From Xanthobacteraceae bacterium (lineage in GTDB: Bacteria > Pseudomonadota > Alphaproteobacteria > Rhizobiales > Xanthobacteraceae): a stretch of 5,528 bases of DNA. Location: positions 1 to 5,528 of the forward strand of contig JASHYD010000286.1 in assembly GCA_030043175.1 (NCBI GenBank). The letters run 5' to 3'. The notes beneath the pieces were generated by a model, which was not told the origin of the DNA, did no database searches, and saw only the letters and a program-made list of their open reading frames with translations. Position numbers and translations under genes: made by a program. Numbering within the stretch: position 1 is the stretch's first letter; the number at the start of each line of letters is the position of its first letter. This document shows, in pieces, positions 1 to 5,205 of the stretch.

Positions 1-176
1 TTGAGGAATGGAACCGCGATCCGAAGCCGTTCATCTGGACGGCGCGAGCGGAGGACATCCTTGAAAAGATCGAGCTCTGTCGGCGGCGGCTCGAGGAAAT
101 CAAGCCCGGTTGCACGGTGCGCCGCGGGCGAAAAAAGGCCGCTAACGTGTCTAGGCATTTACGCACCAGAACACTA
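1..176 (+). mobile_element. 3' end of an IS630-family insertion sequence (partial)
   Basis: The left part lies outside the window. The segment carries the end of an IS630-type transposase frame and then a terminal stretch, roughly 151-176, running into CTAG at 174-177. IS630 elements insert at TA, and the IS870-like subgroup at CTAG, so the TA at 175-176 is the likely edge. A second CTAG lies at 151-154. A short inverted repeat (163-167 with 177-181) straddles the edge. The boundary is inferred because the partner inverted repeat is not visible. Confidence 0.65.
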
Positions 177-200
177 GGTGCGGGAAGGTCCCAAAAATGA
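1..200 (+). CDS. IS630-family transposase, C-terminal fragment
   Basis: The frame whose first complete codon is at position 3 encodes about 65 residues and begins EEWNRDPKPFIWTARAEDIL. The pattern WN-x-D-x-KPF-x-W-T followed by a basic helix is the usual end of IS630-type DDE transposases, after the last catalytic acidic residue; the catalytic core is upstream of the window. A basic tail (CRRRLEE, then RRGRKK) follows. In this frame no stop occurs before the putative element edge near 176, so translation runs into flanking DNA and ends at TGA 198-200. The last residues, from about 177, are therefore not transposase sequence. An A-run at 131-136 raises the question of frameshifting or an indel. 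Family assignment is firm; the true C-terminus is uncertain. Confidence 0.7.
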   Translation, partial: EEWNRDPKPFIWTARAEDILEKIELCRRRLEEIKPGCTVRRGRKKAANVSRHLRTRTLGAGRSQK

Positions 201-226
201 AAGGGGCGACCCGAACGCCGCCCCTT
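192..226 (-). terminator. Rho-independent terminator of the 270-476 gene
   Basis: A perfect 8-bp GC-rich stem pairs 201-208 with 219-226 around a 10-nt loop. Read on the minus strand, the stem is followed by TCATTTTTGG (200 down to 191), a T-rich tract. It lies about 45 nt beyond the stop of the minus-strand gene, so it fits as that gene's terminator. The plus-strand side lacks a T tract. Confidence 0.7.
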
Positions 227-269
227 GGACTGCCCTGTAAGCGGGGTTGCTGCTCCACGTCGCGATCAT

Positions 270-476
270 CTAGGTCCCAGAGGTGGTGGTGTGATCCGTC
301 GAAGCGCCCCGACAAACAACAGGTGACGGATAGTAGGGGCAGTCATCCGTTCGCAAGGTGCGCGGATTTGTGGCCGCCGATTGTAGTTTCGACCCGCGCG
401 CGGTCGCGCCGGTTGCCATGGCGAGACAACCGGCAAAGGTGAGTGCCAAAGCAATACCGATAACTTTCTTGTCCAT
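270..476 (-). CDS. Small secreted protein of unknown function
   Basis: This encodes 68 residues. The start is set at the ATG at 476 because AAGGAG lies at 491-486, 9 nt upstream; a GTG at 494 in the same frame overlaps that ribosome binding site and is unlikely. The N-terminus MDKKVIGIALALTFAG continues to ATGATA as a typical Sec signal peptide, with probable cleavage after ATA near residue 27. The predicted mature part is about 40 residues, rich in Thr, Ser and Pro, with two cysteines in DDCPYYPSPVVC that could form a disulfide. A Cys at the end of LTFAGC is a poor lipobox because -3 is Phe. It is a single-gene unit with its own terminator. I do not recognise the family. Export is inferred from the signal peptide; function is unknown. 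Confidence 0.65.
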   Translation of the reverse strand: MDKKVIGIALALTFAGCLAMATGATARGSKLQSAATNPRTLRTDDCPYYPSPVVCRGASTDHTTTSGT

Positions 477-638
477 GGAATGCCACTCCTTCACGTCTCA
501 CATGCCGCGGCACTCGCCCACGACATGTGCAATCGCCGCTTCGATGTTGGGAGGTTCGATTGTCCCCACGTGAAGGTTACCTCGCTGGTTTGCACGCTTT
601 CGTGATACCTGCTTTACTGGCGCGTGCTTTCCCGTCAT

Positions 639-666
639 TGCTCCTGTGCTCCTGTGCTCCTGTGCT
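639..666. repeat. Tandem repeat, 8-bp unit, 3.5 copies
   Basis: The unit TGCTCCTG occurs three times in perfect register at 639-646, 647-654 and 655-662, then a half copy TGCT at 663-666. It lies in non-coding DNA about 150 nt upstream of the start at 815. Confidence 0.85.
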
Positions 667-676
667 TATCAGTGCC

Positions 677-715
677 GGCCAAACCTGGATAATCCAGATC
701 AAATCCCGATTGGCC
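677..715. promoter_or_regulatory. Nested inverted repeats, possible operator
   Basis: The inner element CTGGATAATCCAG (685-697) is a perfect 6-bp inverted repeat around one central A. It sits inside an outer pair, GGCCAA (677-682) and TTGGCC (710-715). The compact symmetric inner site has the geometry of a dimeric regulator's operator. It lies about 100-140 nt upstream of the start at 815. The symmetry is seen directly; the regulatory role is inferred. Confidence 0.35.
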
Positions 716-814
716 ATGCCGAGCTGACCGCAAGGCTCAAGCGCACGTAGGGGTTGCGAATCAAAGCCGGCTTGAGAACTATCGGCAGGAGCGATGACGA
801 TTGGAGGGATACCG

Positions 815-1231
815 ATGAATTCCAGCGCGACTTCCGCAGTATCCGAGTTCTCCAGAAGCCGCCCGGCCGGCGAACCATCGAATAAGCCGCGCCTTCGCAC
901 AACCATGCGCAACGCCATCGTGAGCGTGAGTTCATGGCCCGGCAAGCTGGTCTCATTCGCTTTCACGCGCGTGCTGTTTATTTTCGTGATCGGGTTTGCT
1001 GCCGGCATGGCCTGGCAGTCCTATGGCGGCGCAGCGAGAAAGGCGGTCGCCAGCTGGTCACCACGTCTTGCCTGGGTGGCGCCAGCGGCTGCGCCCGCTA
1101 GCAGTTCTGCCGACCGACTAAAGGCGACGTCTCTCGCTCTCGCCGCCGTGCGGCAGAGCGTGGACAAGCTCTCCACCGAGATTAGTAAGCTGCAGCCGGA
1201 AGACGGCACTCCCCAGCGCCGCCGTCGGTGA
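815..1231 (+). CDS. Membrane-anchored coiled-coil protein, Bradyrhizobium-type
   Basis: This encodes 138 residues. The ATG at 815 has GGAGG at 803-807, 7 nt upstream; an in-frame ATG at 794 has a purine stretch only 2 nt away and is disfavoured. Residues 1-45 are polar and basic. About residues 50-68 (FTRVLFIFVIGFAAGMAW) form one transmembrane segment. An Ala/Pro-rich linker and a short amphipathic helix (LALAAVRQSVDKLSTEISKL) follow, probably coiled coil. The pattern AWQSYG-x-AAR-x5-SP-x-LAW-x-AP and the AAVRQSVD-x-L helix match, from memory, a protein family common in Bradyrhizobium and Rhodopseudomonas. Relatives I recall continue much further after the helix with a Pro-rich tail; here the protein stops soon after it with PQRRRR, just before a terminator. 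The function is unknown. Confidence 0.7.
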   Translation: MNSSATSAVSEFSRSRPAGEPSNKPRLRTTMRNAIVSVSSWPGKLVSFAFTRVLFIFVIGFAAGMAWQSYGGAARKAVASWSPRLAWVAPAAAPASSSADRLKATSLALAAVRQSVDKLSTEISKLQPEDGTPQRRRR

Positions 1232-1243
1232 GCTTTCGAAACT

Positions 1244-1272
1244 CGCGCGGCGCTGGGCCGCGCGGGCCTTTT
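1244..1272 (+). terminator. Rho-independent terminator after 815-1231
   Basis: A perfect 8-bp stem of only G and C pairs 1244-1251 with 1257-1264 around a 5-nt loop. Four bases later comes TTTT at 1269-1272. It begins 13 nt after the stop codon. The minus-strand side has only TTT, so it is at best weakly bidirectional for the gene ending at 1337. Confidence 0.75.
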
Positions 1273-1336
1273 GCGCTATTCCGAGCCGGCCGCCAGGGTA
1301 AGTAGCCCACTGAGGCGAGGGCCTACGGGGGGTTGC

Positions 1337-1741
1337 TCAGCGCTGGCACGACCATGCATCGAACAGCGCTTCAAGGACCAGTGACCGGAACGGCTCTTGC
1401 ACCCTTTCCGGTCGCGCTTCTATGTAGAGGACGACAACTCCGACGATCTGCCCTTGGGTGACGCTGTCTGGAATTTTCACGCAGCGCCATCTCTCATCGA
1501 ACCATCGCGCTTGACCCGCCCCGCTAAGGGCCGCGACGTGCACATCTGAATTCTCAGCCATGAAGGCCAGTCCAAGAACTGTGCCGATGCAAAACCCTCG
1601 GGCAAAGCCATTTCCGGACCTATCGCCGTCAATGGCGGCCTTGCAATCTGGCAACATGGAAACGGCGCTGTCCTTATCGGGCTCTGCGAGCGCCGCCGTG
1701 ATCGTCAGCGCCATCAACGCAGAACAGAGAATTGCTCTCAT
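1337..1741 (-). CDS. Secreted Rap1a/Tai-family immunity-like protein
   Basis: This encodes 134 residues. The start is the ATG at 1741, with GGAGG at 1752-1748, 6 nt upstream; an alternative start at 1774 lies before that site. Residues 1-19 form a Sec signal peptide ending AALA. The mature part carries FARGFCIGTVLGLAF (46-60), then RCVKIPDSVTQGQIV (86-100), VVVLYIEARPERVQEPF and a final AWSC. Cysteines at 33, 51, 87 and 132 suit two disulfides in the periplasm. The Cys-Gly-x3-Gly helix followed by a VT-x-GQ-x2-x-VVV-x-YI-x-RP block is the pattern annotated as Rap1a/Tai immunity, named after Serratia proteins that neutralise type VI effectors. No effector or secretion gene is nearby, so an immunity role here is unproven. 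The fold assignment is good; the function is inferred. Confidence 0.75.
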   Translation of the reverse strand: MRAILCSALMALTITAALAEPDKDSAVSMLPDCKAAIDGDRSGNGFARGFCIGTVLGLAFMAENSDVHVAALSGAGQARWFDERWRCVKIPDSVTQGQIVGVVVLYIEARPERVQEPFRSLVLEALFDAWSCQR

Positions 1742-2199
1742 TTCGTTCCTCCCCTGCAAAGCCCGGCTGCGCACCGCCGCAATGATGGCGCAGAAGGTCG
1801 GGTTCGCTCAATGCGGCCTCAACGGTCGACTCCCCTGGCACGCGGCAATCCCTTGACGGCACAATTCAGGTCCTGTGCGTCGGCCAGCTCAGATCGTAGC
1901 GGGGTCGTGGCCGCCTTCACCGCCCGTCAATGTGCAGGCCCCAAACGGCGCCTACAAGGGGACGGCATCCATCAGCGGAGCGCCGGCCAAATCTGCCGTG
2001 CAGTCGGAGGCGCACGCACGTAAGGCAAGCGAGCATGGTCAATCATCTCGCTTCGGCTTTTCATCATCGCCCGATTGTGGATCGGCGAAGCACCCCAATC
2101 ACCATGTTTTCTTGCAAAACCCCGATCATCATCATAGTTCTGTCAGACTCTCGTGCGATAGTTCTGCCACGGGACGGTCTGCGTTCCCTGAGTGCCTCC
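1742..2199. other. Intergenic region, no supported gene
   Basis: This 458-nt stretch separates two divergent genes. Open frames cross it on both strands but have no ribosome binding site at their starts and no recognisable product. It contains a (ATC)-rich tract at 2124-2135 and a 9-bp direct repeat near the right end. The plus-strand frame around 1930-2050 (NVQAPNGAYKGTA...) looks mildly protein-like, but I cannot support it as a gene. Confidence 0.45.
2134..2166 (+). promoter_or_regulatory. 9-bp direct repeat upstream of 2200-2457
   Basis: ATAGTTCTG occurs at 2134-2142 and again at 2158-2166, a 24-nt period, ending 33 nt before the ATG at 2200. Paired direct repeats at this distance from a start are typical of activator or repressor sites. 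The repeat is seen directly; the role is inferred. Confidence 0.3.
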
Positions 2200-2457
2200 A
2201 TGAAACCAATATACATTGCCGCCGCCCTCGTGGCGTGCGCTGCCATTGCGGCAACGCAGGCGACTGAAGGCTCACGGCGAGACATCAAAATCCTCGCATC
2301 CGAGGTGGCTCGCGGTCTTATCGGCGGAATAATCCTAGGAGTAAACGTTGGGCCGTACCTGTCCGGTTTGATCCCGGCCCACATCGAATCACGGGTGACG
2401 GCCAGCGGATATGCGCCGCCGCAACCTGCCGATTCCTACTCGGTCGCCGACGAGTGA
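2200..2457 (+). CDS. Small secreted or membrane protein, unknown
   Basis: This encodes 85 residues. The ATG at 2200 is chosen because MKPIYIAAALVACAAIAATQA is a textbook signal peptide with cleavage likely after residue 21. No good Shine-Dalgarno site precedes it, so the start is uncertain; an in-frame ATG at 2104 would give 117 residues but also lacks one and would bury the signal peptide. The mature part begins TEGSRRDIKI and has a Gly/Ile-rich stretch (RGLIGGIILGVNVGPYLSGL, about 39-58) that could be a second membrane segment, then a polar tail rich in Pro, Ser, Asp and Glu. A weak hairpin (2456-2461 with 2474-2479) overlaps the stop and lacks a T tract. I do not recognise the family. Confidence 0.5.
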   Translation: MKPIYIAAALVACAAIAATQATEGSRRDIKILASEVARGLIGGIILGVNVGPYLSGLIPAHIESRVTASGYAPPQPADSYSVADE

Positions 2458-2521
2458 CCCGATCCTGCGGCCGCGGGTCGTCTGCACGTATGTCTTCGGC
2501 ATGCGTCAAACACAGGCGACC

Positions 2522-2650
2522 ACGACCTAATAGTTCAGTGATCTTGGCGGGTTGGACCGGGACCGGCTGCCCATCCTTCCACGAGTCCTTGTAAGCGCGA
2601 GACTTGTGCTCGCGCTGTTGGCGGATGCGCGGCCACAGGGTCGCTCTGAA
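2522..2650 (-). pseudogene. Possible remnant of a small conserved protein
   Basis: Read on the minus strand from 2650, the frame gives FRATLWPRIRQQREHKSRAY and then KDSWKDGQPVPVQPAKITEL. The mix of Trp, basic residues and a KDGQPVPV-x-PA-x-ITELL block resembles real coding sequence and recalls small rhizobial hypothetical proteins. There is no in-frame ATG before it, only a distant GTG at 2719, and no ribosome binding site. The open frame continues past it through GR and on into DNA antisense to the 2200-2457 gene. A neighbouring minus frame reads GALANIVSE just upstream (about 2645-2675), so a frameshift is possible. This is a weak call from sequence character alone. Confidence 0.25.
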
Positions 2651-2780
2651 ACGATATTGGCTAGTGCGCCCTGACGAGGCGGCCCTGGCGGTCGCGTGAT
2701 AGTGGGCTCCTTGCCACACGCAGTTACCCCGGCAACCGCGGAACAGTAGGCGACCGGCAACGCACGCACGGCATGGTTGC

Positions 2781-2811
2781 TTGACTTGCGTCGAGATGGC
2801 GGGCGAATAAT
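2781..2811 (+). promoter_or_regulatory. Sigma-70-like promoter at the ATG of a micro-ORF
   Basis: TTGACT at 2781-2786 matches five of six bases of the -35 consensus. AATAAT at 2806-2811 matches five of six of the -10 consensus, with a 19-nt spacer (one or two longer than ideal). Transcription would start about 6-7 nt after 2811, at the ATG of 2817. Inferred from the match alone. Confidence 0.35.
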
Positions 2812-2816
2812 TAAGG

Positions 2817-2942
2817 ATGAACCGCCACCTTGCTTATCTCATAATCATTGGGCTAACCGGTTGGCTGGCAGGGATGGTCATACACAACCATCGATCCCAG
2901 CCCGTCTCCCCTATCGCGGTAGCATCGCACAACGTCGGCTGA
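2817..2942 (+). CDS. Candidate 41-residue single-pass membrane peptide
   Basis: The frame encodes 41 residues starting MNRHLAYLIIIGLTGWLAGM, with one hydrophobic helix (about residues 5-22), then a short hydrophilic tail ending SHNVG. AAGG directly abuts the ATG, too close to act as a normal ribosome binding site. A promoter-like pair upstream would place the transcript start at the ATG, which suits leaderless translation. A one-helix small membrane protein is a common kind of bacterial micro-protein, but at this length a chance frame cannot be excluded. No family is recognised. It is offered as a candidate only. Confidence 0.3.
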   Translation: MNRHLAYLIIIGLTGWLAGMVIHNHRSQPVSPIAVASHNVG

Positions 2943-4060
2943 TACTCCCCACCAAATGCGCTGTCGCACATTCGCAACGAAAAGGTAGCGCCAGATGGTG
3001 GCTGCGCACCTCGGAGGATCGGGGGAGCTGTTTCCCGTCCGGTCGCAGCACTGCGATCAATCAGAGCGCGTCGACATGTTGTCATGCCTCGTCGTTGCCG
3101 CACCACAGGTTGAGGCATTCGGCACGGCCGCGCCGAGTATGATCGCAATCGCTAGGTTGGGAGCGAACAACGCCTCGGGGCCTTCCGCGCTCGCACTGCC
3201 CTTCCCCTGTAGGATACGAGCTTCATGCAAACCAAGTCGGCGAGGCTCACACCTGTGAGTGACTGTTGGCAATTGTCATCGATTGAACGCGGCCTCAGCA
3301 CTTCAAGAACCCGCTCATTCGAGCCGCTCTCCTCTCGGGTATGGCCCGCAACAATGCAAGTAATATCAAGCAACGATAAACTGAGTGAGGTCACCAAGCT
3401 TAGCGATATACGTGCAGTGCCGGCAACTTTTTTGATTCTATTAATGGGAACGCCATGACTGCTTTATTTCACGCCAACTTGATCTGCGAACGGCCAGTGA
3501 AGCTCCTCAAGCTAAAGATGGCTCGTTCTGGCTGAGCTAAGAGCCGTCACGCCGCTGTCAAGGATTGCGAATTCTAAGGACCTTGCCTGTCGAGAGGCTG
3601 AGAACGGTTGCCTCGGCTCTCCGGCAAGCCCGAGCGAGGCCTCTCGCTTTCCGCAGACGGTTCAGACTGACTTCGGACGCGACCTCTTTCTCCTTCCCGC
3701 TCGCGGGGACCACATCGCGAGGCGGTTCCGAACGGCCTTGTTGGGAAACGCCAGATGCGCGCCGCAATCCGTCAGGCAGAGCGGTCCCAGCGACGTTCAT
3801 TTGAAGCTGTTCGCGTTTGGCTTAAAGAACGCAAAGAGAACAACAGAGCCTTAGCAGTGTTCGATTTTCGACACATCGGCGTATTTGGGCCATGTTTACC
3901 GAGCCACATTCAATTCGCGACGATTGCGTGTATCGAGCGGCGCCGGAGATGAACTGCCCCGACTTCCGAGGCGTGCACGGAATCGGGGCCACGACGCGAA
4001 TGAGGAGACTGATTCCAGCATCTTGCAAGGTGGGCAAAGCAAAGCGTCCGCGGGGCCGGA

Positions 4061-4105
4061 GGCGTGGTGGGGCACCGCGCGCAAATCGCGTCTCCGCACC
4101 ACGCC
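4061..4105. repeat. 9-bp inverted repeat
   Basis: GGCGTGGTG (4061-4069) and CACCACGCC (4097-4105) are perfect complements separated by 27 nt that include CGCGCGC and CGCG. No T tract follows on either strand, so it is not a standard terminator. Confidence 0.6.
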
Positions 4106-4228
4106 ATATGCGTCGAACTTCGAAATCGCTCGACTTAGGCACCCGCCACAAGCAGGCATTGTTGCGGACACCGATTTTGCGCACCTCTCCAACGCTATGA
4201 CGGTGGTCGACCCGCCAATCCCTTCAGA

Positions 4229-4256
4229 TTGAACCGGAGCGATCGACTAGTATTCT
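4229..4256 (+). promoter_or_regulatory. Possible promoter of the ParB-like gene
   Basis: TTGAAC (4229-4234) and TATTCT (4251-4256) are 16 nt apart, each matching four of six consensus bases. They lie about 95 nt before the ATG at 4352. The leader would contain a small hairpin (4302-4307 with 4317-4322) followed by TTT. The match is weak. Confidence 0.25.
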
Positions 4257-4351
4257 GAGCGCATGGGCAAGTCGTGAGGCCTGCCGCTCAGGACATGCGA
4301 GAGCCGCGGGAGCGATGCGGCTTTCCAACCCTACGCCAGGGAGATTTTACG

Positions 4352-4990
4352 ATGGTCACGGTCCGTGAACCGATCCTGCATACCATCCCCATCATCGAAT
4401 TGCGGCCCACCCAAATCACGGTCGGCATGCGGGAGGTTCATGCCAAGCAGAAGAGCTGGCAGCAGCAGGACGCGAAGAAGAAGGCCGAATTCCTCGGCCG
4501 ACACATGATTCCGGTCATCCGCGGTCCCAAGGACCGTCTCTACGTGCTCGACCATCATCATCTGTCGCTGGCCCTCTACAACGAGGGCGTCGAAAACGTG
4601 CTGGTATCCGCCGTTGTCGATCTGCGGACGCTGTCCAAGGACGAATTCTGGGTCTATCTCGATAACCGTTGCTGGGCGCACCCCTACGATGATTCCGGGC
4701 GTCGGCGCGACTTCGATGAGATTCCCAAGAAGATCGCCGGGCTCAAGGACGATCCGTTCCGCAGCATCGCGGGCGAGTTACGCCGTATCGGCGGATTCGC
4801 CAAGGACACCACGCCGTTCAGCGAGTTCCTGTGGGCGGATTTCATGCGACGCCGCATCAGCCGGTCGCTTGTGGAGGGTGACTTTGACAAGGCGCTCAAG
4901 CAGGCCATGAAGGTCGCCAAGAGCGAGGAGGCGAGCTACCTGCCCGGCTGGTGCGGGCCGCACGTGGATCATCATGTCGATCATGGGTAG
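4352..4990 (+). CDS. ParB-like protein (ParBc_2 / PF08857 type)
   Basis: This encodes 212 residues. The ATG at 4352 has AGGGAG at 4338-4343, 8 nt upstream; a GTG at 4274 in frame has no such site. The N-terminal part has IIELRPTQITVGMREVHAK (14-32), matching the LRPTQ-x2-VG-x2-EV-x2-K signature, then IPVIRGPKDRLYVLDHHHLS (53-72) with the DHHH box at 67-70. This is the putative ParB-like nuclease domain of the ParB/sulfiredoxin fold. The central WVYLDNRCWAHPYD (100-113) and the late LPGWCG (197-202) also fit the family. It lacks the helix-turn-helix of true chromosomal ParB and has no parA beside it, so a partitioning role is unlikely; the biochemical activity is not established. The end HVDHHVDHG (204-212) is oddly histidine-rich. 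Codon use is strongly GC-ending, unlike the gap before it. Confidence 0.85.
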   Translation: MVTVREPILHTIPIIELRPTQITVGMREVHAKQKSWQQQDAKKKAEFLGRHMIPVIRGPKDRLYVLDHHHLSLALYNEGVENVLVSAVVDLRTLSKDEFWVYLDNRCWAHPYDDSGRRRDFDEIPKKIAGLKDDPFRSIAGELRRIGGFAKDTTPFSEFLWADFMRRRISRSLVEGDFDKALKQAMKVAKSEEASYLPGWCGPHVDHHVDHG

Positions 4991-5037
4991 AGAGTGGGAG
5001 AACCGGAGAGTTCCCCTGCGATTCTTCGGGTGTTCTT

Positions 5038-5066
5038 GTGCGCTCGCATCAGCGGGGCGAGCGCAC
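5038..5066 (+). other. Strong hairpin between convergent genes
   Basis: GTGCGCTCGC (5038-5047) and GCGAGCGCAC (5057-5066) form a perfect 10-bp stem with a 9-nt loop, 48 nt after the stop of the ParB-like gene. No T tract follows on either strand, so it could stabilise the 3' end or aid factor-dependent termination rather than act as an intrinsic terminator. The rest of 4991-5205 holds no gene I can support. Confidence 0.55.
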
Positions 5067-5205
5067 GGCGACGATCGCCCTGAACATCCTTTGCTTGGAG
5101 CTGTGTCTGGGCGACGATTATAGCCGAGCGCGCTCAATCACTTTGTGGAACGAAGTACGGAAACGCTATGCGCATTGCCTCGCAATATCACCGCCGGAGT
5201 TTCAG

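Larger units (their letters stand above)
477..814. other. Divergent intergenic region with repeat and palindromes
   Basis: No supported gene lies between the minus-strand start at 476 and the plus-strand start at 815. It should hold the promoters of both. It contains an 8-bp tandem repeat (639-666), a 9-bp palindrome AGGTTACCT (574-582) and a nested inverted repeat (677-715). I could not pick a convincing -35/-10 pair for either gene. Confidence 0.5.
2458..2816. other. Intergenic region with a possible gene remnant
   Basis: No complete gene is supported. On the minus strand, 2522-2650 encodes a stretch with protein-like character (see the separate entry). At the right end, TTGACT (2781-2786) and AATAAT (2806-2811) form a promoter-like pair. 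Other frames show no recognisable product. Confidence 0.4.
2943..4351. other. 1.4-kb gap with no recognisable gene
   Basis: Every open frame in this stretch is short, lacks a convincing start context and yields no product I recognise. The best candidates are a plus frame at 3225-3458 (77 residues, AGGA 10 nt upstream) whose stop overlaps, in ATGA, the start of a 26-residue frame at 3455-3535, and a plus frame at 3755-3952 starting MRAAIRQAERSQRRSFEAV. The part around 3340-3480 is visibly AT-richer than its surroundings. A 9-bp inverted repeat lies at 4061-4105. It may be decayed genes, non-coding DNA or an unannotated RNA. Confidence 0.45.

Noticed and set aside
577..1008. 143-residue minus-strand open frame
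   Set aside because: It overlaps the better-supported gene at 815-1231 and the repeat-bearing intergenic DNA, and its sequence has no domain or signal character.
1225..1250. TCGAAAGCT on the minus strand, matching the tts box core
   Set aside because: The GTCAG half is absent, and the orientation would drive transcription antisense to the gene at 815-1231.
1344..1357. Sigma-54-like TGGCACG with GC downstream
   Set aside because: The GG-to-GC spacing is 9 nt rather than the required 10, and the site lies inside the coding end of the Rap1a-like gene.
2142..2170. Resemblance to a tts box (type III secretion regulator site) at GTCAG...TCG...G.T
   Set aside because: Only about 11 of 17 informative bases match, and it lies about 30 nt before the next start codon, too close for the promoter spacing expected of tts boxes. 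The 9-bp direct repeat explains the site better.
2527..2769. Minus-strand frame starting with a weak signal-like stretch (RALPVAYCSAVAGVTAC)
   Set aside because: It needs a GTG start without a ribosome binding site, the hydrophobic stretch is short, and the rest is Arg/Pro/Ser-rich as in random GC-rich frames.
3558..3804. Overlapping open frames on both strands of similar length
   Set aside because: Mirror-image frames in GC-rich DNA are expected by chance; neither has a ribosome binding site, and the plus frame needs a TTG start.
3818..3833. Sigma-54-like GG-N10-GC in TGGCTTAAAGAACGCA
   Set aside because: The spacing is right, but only the GG/GC core matches well and no gene starts within a sensible distance downstream.
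4331..4681. 116-residue minus-strand open frame
   Set aside because: It is the antisense shadow of the ParB-like gene; its runs of Val, Asp and Gly mirror GC-rich codon bias on the opposite strand.
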